Assembly: GCA_031283785.1 (NCBI GenBank)
Contig: JAITBC010000026.1
Location: 1 to 13,541 of the forward strand
DNA length: 13,541 bases
From: Tannerella sp.
GTDB taxonomy: Bacteria; Bacteroidota; Bacteroidia; Bacteroidales; Tannerellaceae
Direction: 5' to 3'
Shown here: piece after piece, positions 7,301 through 13,541 of the stretch
Layout of the letters: each line of letters starts with the position of its first letter
How positions within the stretch are numbered: position 1 is the first letter of the stretch
Program-made: the position numbers and the translations under genes
Notes under the pieces: model-generated
Seen by the model: only the letters and a program-made list of their open reading frames with translations
What the model was told of the DNA's origin: nothing
Databases searched by the model: none

Positions 7301-7386
7301 GCGCCAACCAAAACACGGGAGGCTACGACTGGGCTACGGTGCCGCAACCACGGACTTTTCAAGTCATATTGAATGTTGTATTTTAG
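4321..7386 (+). CDS. SusC/RagA family TonB-linked outer-membrane transporter
   Basis: The best start is the ATG at 4321, giving 1021 residues; the frame stays open 23 codons further up to a TTG at 4252, but only the ATG puts the signal peptide (MTKVVCFLFVAVIFFPFSVFA, cleavage before Q22) at the N terminus. Residues 25-100 are the CarboxypepD_reg-like domain (INGRILDE, GTVSDIDGNFSLSV, FIDYIGYR). LLDEVVVTGYTSQRRKAITG at 106-125 is the SusC signature. The plug runs to about 250 (LLQGKAAGVQV, VRGSNSINGSVEPLYVIDGV, LADLNPADIENISILKDA, IYGSQGANGVVVITTKRG), followed by a barrel to the C-terminal NVVF. Length is normal for SusC (about 1000 residues). It should form the TonB-driven channel capped by the SusD protein encoded next, 27 bases on. 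The cargo cannot be read from sequence; the peptidase in the same operon hints at a peptide or peptide-bearing ligand. No N-terminal signalling (STN) domain is seen. Confidence 0.93.
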   Translation: MTKVVCFLFVAVIFFPFSVFAQESDVKINGRILDEIAQEPIVGAGISLAGSKGVGTVSDIDGNFSLSVKSLPVTIFIDYIGYRRQEIDVYDASAPLLIKLSENRNLLDEVVVTGYTSQRRKAITGAITTVSFDEDMAHLPDPDLSRLLQGKAAGVQVLSTSGQPGGGVRFLVRGSNSINGSVEPLYVIDGVFINSAVPFQSGGGNNLLSSALADLNPADIENISILKDANATAIYGSQGANGVVVITTKRGRLNTPSRVNVTVSHGWSDSPKRFDYASGPETAMLFNEAYANTEQDSPGTAAAAGLALIPNPESLPTYDRISDLFRVAHSSDYQVSVQGGNAAATHYIGFGYTNQQAIVRPSYFTRFSGRVNYDLNITSRLKTGVSLNLARTYRNLSASDNNPGMGVITSAIFPRSYLPIYNDNGTYARWGAFNNHKALIEHLDNNAVTWRTIGSLYGEYTFTPELKFRSAWSLDFSNNDLRNYVNSLIGMGSAASGSSTMSNSSTVIYTAEQLLTYVKTFNNIHSVNVLAGNTVKAQQTHSVGSTGRTYATDVIPEVTAAAVTSGSSSNAESRLVSFFTKAGYTFLGKYTLEGSFRADGSSRFGKSNRWGYFPAGGVTWNAGEESFVKNFRWFDALKFRGSFGYSGNQNGIGNYDALGVWNANATYLDMPGTYPARLANPDLTWETTRQTDFGVELSIFRNRLNFNFDVYNKYTYDMLLDVPVPSRSGFSSYTQNFGEMSNKGVEISLQSVNIDTKKFRWTSDFNISFNKNVIERIPQEITLGNSGRNTSILKQGYAVNSFYLFKQLYVDPQTGNAVYEDVDGIDGLTDDDRQVAGSALPDYTGGLTNRFHYGNFDLSFFFYFSVGNKILNMKDYFLVHGGSISSIGFIPRQLERWQKPGDITDIPRMTVYNGEPNKNNSSANNYRGIVNDRSTRYLEDASYLRLKDVSFSYTLPRKLSARMHLQSAKATLSASNLFTVTPYSGLDPEVSAESANQNTGGYDWATVPQPRTFQVILNVVF

Positions 7387-7413
7387 TTCTACAAATTTTT
7401 AAAAATCGTTACA

Positions 7414-8799
7414 ATGAAAAATTTGATAATAAACAAGATTTCGGGCAGGATTTATTTGCGAAATATCCGTTTGGTAGTCGGATTGGCGATGGTATTATTG
7501 CTGAACTCCTGTGAAGAGTTCTTAGACCTCAAACCAACCGGTTCCATCGTTGCCGACAATGCCATTTCCGACGCCAAAACTGCACGAGCCGCCGTCATTG
7601 GCGGATATTCCCAGTTACGTTCGGTGTATCAGGGCAGTATCAATATACTGGGAACCATGCCGGCGGACAATGTGCTGTTTGGCGCGTCGCTCACGCAATA
7701 TACACAGTTGGACGGGAATGCATATTCTACCAACAATTCGGTGTCGTTGAGCGCTTATCACGGGCTGTATTCCCTGATAAACCGTGCCAACTGGGTGATT
7801 GCCGACATCGGCAAAGTGACCGATCCCGCCCTGCAGGAGGCAGAGAAGAATCAATTGCTGGGCGAAGCGTATTTTCTGCGGGCATACGGATATTTTGATC
7901 TCGCCCGCGGATGGGGAGGCGTGCAAATTCAGCTTGCACCCACTACCGACTTGAACGCTATCACGGGAATCAGACGCAGTTCTCTGACCGGGACATACGC
8001 CCAGGCAGTGAGCGACCTCCGGCAAGCCGAGGCGCTATTGCCCGAAGATAACGCTGCAACCCGCAACCGTGCACAAAAAGCGGCGGCACGTGCACTTCTC
8101 GCACGGGTGCATCTTTATGCAGGTGAGTGGGAACAGGCCGAAACCGCCGCTTCGGCTGTCATCGCCCTTGATAGTAAATTTGAGCCGGTGACGCCGTTTC
8201 GCACCTACTTTACATCGCCGTTTCTGAGCCGGGAATCGGTGCTTGAACTGTCGTACTCGGCAAGCGATCAGAACAGCTCGTGGTCGGGATGGTATTGCCA
8301 CCCACGCGGCACCTACGAATACCAGCCGACTGCCGAAATCATCGCCTTGCTGCTCGACCCGCAGAAGGCCGGCTCCCGCAGTTCGCTCATTGCCACCGCC
8401 GCCAACGGTGAAATATACAACGGCCAGTTCAGCGCCGGCGGCCTGGATCCGCAGTATCTGATCCGGATTGCCGAGCTGTACCTGATTCGGGCCGAGGCGC
8501 GTGTCCGAAAAGCAGCACCCGACCTGCCGGGCGCCGTGGCCGATCTTAACGTCGTCCGGCGTCGCGCCGGTGTGACCGATTATGCCGGCGCCGTCACTGT
8601 TGCCGACCTGCTGCAGGCGATTGAAGACGAACGCCGCATCGAATTTGCCTTTGAGCCGCATCGCTGGTATGATCTGGTGCGTACCGAACGTGCAGGAGTA
8701 GTGCTTGGCGCCGAACGCCAATATTGGCTATTCCCTCTACCCGAAGCCGACGTCTTTGCAGATCCCGATTTGGGTGGTGAAAATAATCCAGGATATTAA
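7414..8799 (+). CDS. SusD/RagB family nutrient-binding outer-membrane lipoprotein
   Basis: The 461-residue protein has a long basic n-region, a hydrophobic stretch (20-31) and a lipobox with the lipidated cysteine at C33 (LLNSC), followed by two acidic residues as in surface-exposed Bacteroidota lipoproteins. EEFLDLKPTGSI after the cysteine, LGEAYFLRAYGYFDLARGWGGV (149-170), the helical TPR-like region to about 250, AELYLIRAEARVRK (353-366), DLNVVRRRAGV (377-387), IEDERRIEFAFEPHRWYDLVRT (403-424) and the terminal NNPGY are all family hallmarks. It is at the short end for SusD proteins (usually 450-600 residues). It would form the extracellular lid of the SusC channel and bind the ligand. The ATG at 7414 is the only start that gives a working signal. 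The 27-base gap behind susC holds a 12-base palindrome (7395-7406) of A/T only, likely just the usual A/T-rich translation leader. Confidence 0.93.
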   Translation: MKNLIINKISGRIYLRNIRLVVGLAMVLLLNSCEEFLDLKPTGSIVADNAISDAKTARAAVIGGYSQLRSVYQGSINILGTMPADNVLFGASLTQYTQLDGNAYSTNNSVSLSAYHGLYSLINRANWVIADIGKVTDPALQEAEKNQLLGEAYFLRAYGYFDLARGWGGVQIQLAPTTDLNAITGIRRSSLTGTYAQAVSDLRQAEALLPEDNAATRNRAQKAAARALLARVHLYAGEWEQAETAASAVIALDSKFEPVTPFRTYFTSPFLSRESVLELSYSASDQNSSWSGWYCHPRGTYEYQPTAEIIALLLDPQKAGSRSSLIATAANGEIYNGQFSAGGLDPQYLIRIAELYLIRAEARVRKAAPDLPGAVADLNVVRRRAGVTDYAGAVTVADLLQAIEDERRIEFAFEPHRWYDLVRTERAGVVLGAERQYWLFPLPEADVFADPDLGGENNPGY

Positions 8800-8819
8800 T
8801 ATATAAAAATAAATTAAAA

Positions 8820-11402
8820 ATGAAAAGACTTTTTTTAACATTGGTATTATTCCTGTCGGTCGCCGTTTTCGGCCGTGCACAGGACGAGTATTATTTCGGC
8901 GGTAAAAAGCTGAATTCCGCAATTCCGACCCCCGAAGCCTTTTTCGGTTTCCGCGTCGGCCATTCGCTCGTCAGATACGATAAGGTTGTGGAATATTTCA
9001 AACTGCTGGCCGACAAGTCCGACCGCGCTTCCATAGAAGTATTCGGGAAGTCGTATGAGGGTCGCGAACAGGTAGCGTTCATCATTACCTCTCCCGAAAA
9101 TCAGCGAAATCTGGAAAGCATCCGGACGGAACATTTGAAAATAGTTGACCCCTCGGCTTCCGTCGAGATAAACAGTCAAAAAGCGATTGTGCACCTCGGC
9201 TATAACGTACATGGAGGAGAAATCGCCGGAATGGATGCATCGGTGGTGGCAGCCTATTATCTGGTGGCGTCGGAAGACGAAGATATTGTAGACCGCTTGA
9301 AAGAGACGGTTGTCCTTGTCGAACCGTCGCTCAATCCGGACGGCCGCGACCGTGCAGCCACATTCATCAACGGTTTCGGTTCGACGGTGCCGATTGCCGA
9401 TCCTGCCGACAGAGTGCACAGCGGAGGTTTTGTTCCTCACCGGGGCAATCATTTTTTCTGCGACCTGAATCGTGACTGGCTACCTCTTTCCCAGCCGGAA
9501 AGCCGTAACAGGGTTCATTTTTATCACAAGTGGTATCCTAATGTTTATCTGGATTTTCATGAAATGGGAAGTTCGAGCAGCTATTATTTCGAGCCGTCAC
9601 CGAAACCGACATGGAGTCCTTCTATTCCACAGGAGACTTACGAAGTTTTGAATAATATTCTTGCCCGTTATTTTTCTCAGGCGCTCAACCGTATAGGTTC
9701 GCTGTATTATACGAAAGAAGATTTTACCAACTATTCTCCCATCTATGGTTCCACTTATCCCGATTTTGAGGGAGGCGTAGGGACGACGCTGGAAGTAGGA
9801 AGCACATCCGGCATAGAAATTGAAACGGAACATGGAATACGGACGTTTTCCAAAAATATCAGGGACAATTTCGAAATCAGCATCGCCGCCGTCCGCGCCG
9901 CTACCGACGAGAAGGCGGTATTCCTGAATCACCAGAAAGACTTTTTCAAAAGCGCACTGGCGCAAGCCGATAAACAACCGGAAAAATATATAGTTTTCGG
10001 GAACGGGAAAGATAAAAGTTTGAATAGCCTGTTTGTTAATTATCTGTTGACCCACAGGATCGAAGTGCATGAATTAAAATCATCTTTTTCCCAGGACGGA
10101 AAAAAGTTTGAACCCGGCAGCGCGTATGTCATAGCTTATCACCAACCGCATTTCAGGATACTAAATTCTATTTTCGAAGAAACTGTGACGTATGCGACTT
10201 CTGCGTTTATGGATATTTCCGCGCCAAGTATCGTTCATGGTTTAGGCATTCCGTTTGTGAAAGTAAAAGGGGCTGTCGACAAGGGGGCGAGAGTGACGGT
10301 TTCTCCCAATGTGAAAGGATCGGTGGAAGGCCGGTCGGATTATGCCTATGTTTTTGAACCGTATGACTATCTTACCCCGAAAGCGATATATTATCTGCAT
10401 GACCACAATGTGAAAATCCGTGTAGCGCAGAAAGGGTTTACCACAAAAACGAAGACCGGCGAAAAGATTTTTGCTCCCGGCACGCTGGTAATCCCCGTCC
10501 ATTACCAGAGCGTCTCGTCCGATGAACTTTATCGGTTTCTGACCGAAGCTGCGACATTGGCGAACATTGATATCAGCGCTATCGACAACGGCCTCAGCGT
10601 AGCAGGCATCGACATCGGAAGTAACAATATCCGCACGATCAAAAAACCGGTGATAGCGACCGTAACCACCGGTGGCAGCGGATATGGAGGAGTGAACTGG
10701 ACAAGTGTCGGCGAGCTATGGTCGTTACTGGACAATACGTACAATATTCCATTGAGCAAGATCGATTATCAAACTTTTGAGCGCGCAGATTTAAGTAAAT
10801 ACACGGCGATCGTGCTTCCCGGCGCCGTACCGTTTACCTCCGCTTTCATTTCCCGGCTCACCGACTGGATAGAACGCGGCGGGACGTTGATTGCGACGGG
10901 AACGGCCACACAGTGGGCTGTTTCTTCGGGTATCGCCACAGGTTTGGCAGTCGACACCACCACCGCTAATAATAACCGTCGGACAGTCAACGCTCCGGAA
11001 AGAAACAGCGCCTATCGCGATGTCGCCGGCAATGACGCTTTCCGTAGCGGAGCGATTCTCAAGGGAGAACTCAATTTGTCGAATCCGTTGGCTTACGGTA
11101 TTGTTTCCAAAGATTTTTACGTGCTGAAAACAACCCTTGAAGGAGTATCGCGCCCGATAAATCCGAATAATATCGTGCTCTCAACCGGAACTGCCGAAAT
11201 CGTACACGGTTACGTTCCCGAAAAGGTAGCGCCCAAGTTGAAGGACCTTCCTGTCGTAGTCGCCACTGCCCGCGGACAGGGGGCGGTTGTGTTGTTCGGC
11301 GAATCTCCGACTTTCCGGGGCTACTGGCTGGCGCCGGGACGAATTTTGACCAATGCACTGTTTTACGGACTGGGAAAAACCGGAGGAAGAGAGTATAACT
11401 GA
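8820..11402 (+). CDS. Secreted M14 family zinc carboxypeptidase with C-terminal glutamine-amidotransferase-like domain
   Basis: The 860-residue protein has a signal peptide (1-20, cleavage before Q21) and no lipobox, so it is exported to the periplasm or beyond. The M14 catalytic domain covers about 45-360. Zinc ligands are visible as H131 and E134 in NVHGGEIAG and H247 in LDFHEMGS. N217-R218 in DLNRDW match the substrate-carboxylate-binding Asn-Arg pair, and E325 in GTTLEVGS is the likely catalytic glutamate. These motifs are complete, so the enzyme should be active. A middle region (about 375-600) of unclear fold follows. Residues 608-860 resemble the class I glutamine-amidotransferase fold (VIATVTTGGSGYGG, YTAIVLPGAVP, WIERGGTLIATGTATQWA) but lack a cysteine nucleophile; the only cysteine of the mature protein is C214. 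The gene follows susD by 20 bases. It probably trims peptides or peptide-linked material at the cell surface or in the periplasm. The exact specificity is not known from sequence. Confidence 0.88.
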   Translation: MKRLFLTLVLFLSVAVFGRAQDEYYFGGKKLNSAIPTPEAFFGFRVGHSLVRYDKVVEYFKLLADKSDRASIEVFGKSYEGREQVAFIITSPENQRNLESIRTEHLKIVDPSASVEINSQKAIVHLGYNVHGGEIAGMDASVVAAYYLVASEDEDIVDRLKETVVLVEPSLNPDGRDRAATFINGFGSTVPIADPADRVHSGGFVPHRGNHFFCDLNRDWLPLSQPESRNRVHFYHKWYPNVYLDFHEMGSSSSYYFEPSPKPTWSPSIPQETYEVLNNILARYFSQALNRIGSLYYTKEDFTNYSPIYGSTYPDFEGGVGTTLEVGSTSGIEIETEHGIRTFSKNIRDNFEISIAAVRAATDEKAVFLNHQKDFFKSALAQADKQPEKYIVFGNGKDKSLNSLFVNYLLTHRIEVHELKSSFSQDGKKFEPGSAYVIAYHQPHFRILNSIFEETVTYATSAFMDISAPSIVHGLGIPFVKVKGAVDKGARVTVSPNVKGSVEGRSDYAYVFEPYDYLTPKAIYYLHDHNVKIRVAQKGFTTKTKTGEKIFAPGTLVIPVHYQSVSSDELYRFLTEAATLANIDISAIDNGLSVAGIDIGSNNIRTIKKPVIATVTTGGSGYGGVNWTSVGELWSLLDNTYNIPLSKIDYQTFERADLSKYTAIVLPGAVPFTSAFISRLTDWIERGGTLIATGTATQWAVSSGIATGLAVDTTTANNNRRTVNAPERNSAYRDVAGNDAFRSGAILKGELNLSNPLAYGIVSKDFYVLKTTLEGVSRPINPNNIVLSTGTAEIVHGYVPEKVAPKLKDLPVVVATARGQGAVVLFGESPTFRGYWLAPGRILTNALFYGLGKTGGREYN

Positions 11403-11421
11403 TCATTTTGTTTCGGTAAAA

Positions 11422-11475
11422 TAGCGGCGACATCATTGTATCTCAACCACATTCGGTCAATTAATGTCGCCGCTA
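11422..11475 (-). terminator. Long stem-loop between convergent operons
   Basis: TAGCGGCGACAT (11422-11433) and ATGTCGCCGCTA (11464-11475) form a perfect 12-bp stem around a 30-base loop that can fold further (ATTG 11435-11438 with CAAT 11458-11461, ACC 11446-11448 with GGT 11455-11457). On the minus strand the stem is followed by TTTTACC, a short T-run, so it fits best as the terminator of the alpha/beta hydrolase gene. It lacks a T-run on the plus strand but could still block read-through from the SusCD operon. Confidence 0.55.
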
Positions 11476-11514
11476 CTGCCGAATAGACTTGGCAAAACAG
11501 TTTTCCGGACATTG

Positions 11515-12927
11515 TCACGGTTTTGTTTGCATCTTGATCCATTTTAAAATTTCATCCAGTGCGACGGGTGAAAAAGTTTGTTCAATGCTTGCGTATTCCG
11601 TTATCAGGCAGGTTTTACATTCCTGAAACAGGTGATTAAGTCCGGGAATTTCCCTTATCGTAACATTCCGGTTACCGCCTTTTTCCAGCGCCGCTTTTAT
11701 GGCTTCCAGATTTACTATGGCGGGAACTTGCATGTCTTTTTCGCCATTGAGCGCCAAAACGGGACATTTGACTTTCTCCAGTGCCGGAGCGGGGTCGTAT
11801 TTGATAAAATATTGTATCCACGGGTTTGCCACACTTTCTACTTTCGATGTGATAAAGTTATCGTCGTCGGGAATGACGTTTGTTTTTTCGTTATCCGGAA
11901 TATTTTTTAGAATTTTCTTAAAATAATCTGTCAAATCGGTTTTTAACTGTTTAGTGTCAGTAGACCGTAGAACAATGTTAAATATCTCGGTATTAGTGAT
12001 TTTACTTTGTTTTATAACTTCTTTGCCGGCGCCGGAGGCCTGGAGAAGAAGCTCTTGTTGCATCAAAAGGATTTGGTCGCCCCGAAGCCCCGAACCTGCC
12101 AGTAAGACGATAAATGCGACGTCGTTGTTTCGGGCGGCAATCATCGGAGCGATGATTCCGCCTTCGCTGTGTCCTGCCAGGCCTATTTTCTTGCGGTTAA
12201 TCTCTTTGCGGGTCTGCAGATATTTCATTCCGGCTTCCGCGTCTTTGGAGAAATCGTAAGTTGTAGCTGTTTGGAAATTGCCGGTAGAAGCAGCCGTTCC
12301 GCGGTCGTCGAAACGCAGGACGGCAATGCCGTTTCGGGTCAGGTAATCGGCAATTACGAGGAAGGGCTTGTGTTCCAGTATTTCTTCATCACGATTATTG
12401 GCGCCGCTACCGCTTATCAAAACGACGGCAGGGAATACGCCGTCTTTCTTCGGCAGAGTCAGCGTGCCGGCTAAAGTAACCCCGTCGTCTCTGTTCTCGA
12501 AAGAGACTTCCTCTTCGTAGTAGGGATAAGGTTTTGCCGGTTCCTGAGGTCGCGCCGGTTTCTTTTTTTCAACGGCTTGACGCGAGAGATTCAGCGGGAA
12601 AGATTGTCCCATCTGGCTGAATGTGCCGGCGATATTCCCGTCGGCGACGAATCGGCCTTCGTAATTGAAGCCCATTTTAGTGTCGGTGATTTTCAGAACG
12701 GCGTTTTCATAATTTACGGAAGTAACGGGAATACCTTTTGCTCCCTGATCCGGGCTGTCCATTGTAGCGCTGTATCCCGATTCCGTTTTTTGAATATGGA
12801 ATACCAGTCGCAATTGAATCTCCTGAACTTTCAGGAGGCCGTTCCAATCGCCGGAAATGTCCTGTCCCCAACCGTTCAGGGATGTAAGCCAGATGATCAA
12901 TAAAAAAGATAATCGTTTTATATACAT
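11515..12927 (-). CDS. Secreted alpha/beta hydrolase with N-terminal beta-rich domain
   Basis: The 470-residue protein has a signal peptide (1-21, cleavage before Q22). Residues 23-116 form a small beta-rich domain (ISGDWNGLL, LRLVFHIQKTESGYSATMDSPDQG, IAGTFSQMGQSFPLNLSR) often seen ahead of Bacteroidota alpha/beta hydrolases, then a Pro-rich linker (KKKPARPQEPAKPYPYYEEE). The hydrolase core spans about 140-465: oxyanion segment LISGSGANNRDE (170-181), RFDDRGTAAS (205-214), nucleophile elbow GHSEGG with S254, LNGEKDMQVP with D398 and GLNHLF with H432, giving a complete Ser-Asp-His triad. It belongs to the peptidase-S9/esterase-like part of the superfamily; an esterase (for example a deacetylase or acyl-esterase on glycans) or a peptidase are both possible. 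It lies 19 bases downstream of a glycoside hydrolase gene on the same strand, which favours a role in glycan breakdown. No cysteine sits at a lipobox. Confidence 0.85.
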   Translation of the reverse strand: MYIKRLSFLLIIWLTSLNGWGQDISGDWNGLLKVQEIQLRLVFHIQKTESGYSATMDSPDQGAKGIPVTSVNYENAVLKITDTKMGFNYEGRFVADGNIAGTFSQMGQSFPLNLSRQAVEKKKPARPQEPAKPYPYYEEEVSFENRDDGVTLAGTLTLPKKDGVFPAVVLISGSGANNRDEEILEHKPFLVIADYLTRNGIAVLRFDDRGTAASTGNFQTATTYDFSKDAEAGMKYLQTRKEINRKKIGLAGHSEGGIIAPMIAARNNDVAFIVLLAGSGLRGDQILLMQQELLLQASGAGKEVIKQSKITNTEIFNIVLRSTDTKQLKTDLTDYFKKILKNIPDNEKTNVIPDDDNFITSKVESVANPWIQYFIKYDPAPALEKVKCPVLALNGEKDMQVPAIVNLEAIKAALEKGGNRNVTIREIPGLNHLFQECKTCLITEYASIEQTFSPVALDEILKWIKMQTKP

Positions 12928-12946
12928 ATATCAATAAACTCTATGG

Positions 12947-13541
12947 TTAATTAACAATAATCACCTTCACAGTCTCTAACAATCCGGCGTCTTGCAATTT
13001 TGAAGAAGTGTTCCAGTTGTTATACAAAGGTTTCACAATACGGTCTTCCTTTGGTAGCGACGATTCGCCGATAAAGCGGTTAGCCCATGTAGTGACAACC
13101 TCTATTTCTGCCGTATTTTCGCCGGCCTTCACAGCGTCGGTAATGTCCACTCGGTATGGATACGTCCATGCACCGCCGGAATAAATGCCATTGATTTTTA
13201 CCTTGGCCATCACGCCGACTTTGCCGAGGTCGATATAAATTTCGCCTTGCGGTTTTGACTTGAGCGTAAAAGTATTGTTATAGACGGCCGTTCCGGAATA
13301 ATAGCGGATACGTTCGTCTTCGTTCAGCGACCATGATTGCAGTTTGTCGAAGACGACCGCTTCGGACGGTCCGCGCCTGACTTTGTCCGATTCAAACGTT
13401 ACCGTCCATGGCGTAGCGATTTCGACAAGGGTTTTCGCATCGGGGAAATTGTCGTTCAACCTGGATGATGTCGGACGGCCTTTTCCGGAGAAAACGATGA
13501 ACGCGCTTTCACGTGGCTCTAATTGCAGAGGAACGACGGTA
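12947..13541 (-). CDS. C-terminal part of a large glycoside hydrolase (GH106/GH2-like), cut by window edge
   Basis: The frame is open from the stop codon at 12947-12949 to the window edge, about 198 codons; a TTG near 13457 is not a real start because the homologous sequence continues upstream. Visible residues read PLQLEPRESAFIVF near the edge, then TPWTVTFE, LQSWSLNEDERIRYYSGTAV, YNNTFTL, IYIDLGKVGVMAKVKINGI, GGAWTYPYRVDITDAVKAGEN and TTWANRFIGESS. That is the pattern of the C-terminal galactose-binding-like beta-sandwich of large Bacteroidota glycosidases of the GH106 (alpha-L-rhamnosidase) and related GH2-like type. The catalytic domain lies to the right of the window, so family and substrate cannot be fixed. 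The alpha/beta hydrolase follows 19 bases downstream, so both are likely one transcript. Confidence 0.65.
   Translation of the reverse strand, partial: TVVPLQLEPRESAFIVFSGKGRPTSSRLNDNFPDAKTLVEIATPWTVTFESDKVRRGPSEAVVFDKLQSWSLNEDERIRYYSGTAVYNNTFTLKSKPQGEIYIDLGKVGVMAKVKINGIYSGGAWTYPYRVDITDAVKAGENTAEIEVVTTWANRFIGESSLPKEDRIVKPLYNNWNTSSKLQDAGLLETVKVIIVN

Noticed and set aside
8035..8721. Minus-strand open frame of 228 codons inside the SusD gene
   Set aside because: Antisense shadow of a GC-richer coding region; no recognisable domain.
1..13541. CRISPR array, tRNA, rRNA or known riboswitch
   Set aside because: Read through both strands of the gaps between genes; no regular repeat-spacer pattern, no cloverleaf with GTTCRA motif and no recognisable riboswitch core was seen.

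Overview
This window looks like a piece of a Bacteroidota chromosome, most likely order Bacteroidales. It carries a SusC/SusD outer-membrane pair, a second TonB-dependent receptor of the CarboxypepD_reg-like/plug/beta-barrel type, a DUF4252 protein, an IS4-type transposase with a DUF4372-like N terminus, and AT-rich intergenic DNA with TAnnTTTG-like promoter boxes. The strain cannot be named from the sequence.

Layout, left to right. Positions 1-267 hold the 5' end of an IS4-family transposase on the minus strand; the rest lies outside the window. Next, on the minus strand, come a secreted DUF4252 protein (460-990) and, upstream of it, an 804-residue TonB-dependent outer-membrane receptor (1113-3527). 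A divergent intergenic region of about 790 bases (3528-4320) separates this receptor from a plus-strand operon. It holds candidate promoter boxes, several short inverted repeats, an alternating purine-pyrimidine tract, a short candidate ORF behind an unusually perfect Shine-Dalgarno sequence, and a GC-rich hairpin leader just before the operon. The plus-strand operon is SusC (4321-7386), SusD lipoprotein (7414-8799) and a secreted 860-residue M14 zinc carboxypeptidase with a C-terminal glutamine-amidotransferase-like domain (8820-11402). The gaps are 27 and 20 bases, so the three genes are probably co-transcribed. A long stem-loop (11422-11475) separates them from a convergent minus-strand pair: a secreted alpha/beta hydrolase (11515-12927) and, 19 bases upstream, the C-terminal part of a large glycoside hydrolase resembling GH106/GH2-type enzymes (12947 to the window edge).

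How they may work together: SusC and SusD would form a TonB-powered uptake complex at the outer membrane, and the exported M14 enzyme would process peptide or peptide-linked ligand for it. The convergent glycoside hydrolase/hydrolase pair suggests a separate or linked glycan-degrading operon extending to the right. No regulator (HTCS, SusR, ECF/anti-sigma) lies inside the window.

I do not see a clearly new multi-gene system. The observations most worth checking are the strong-Shine-Dalgarno mini-ORF and the structured leader upstream of susC, the SusCD-carboxypeptidase cassette, and the apparent loss of the cysteine nucleophile in the carboxypeptidase's C-terminal domain.
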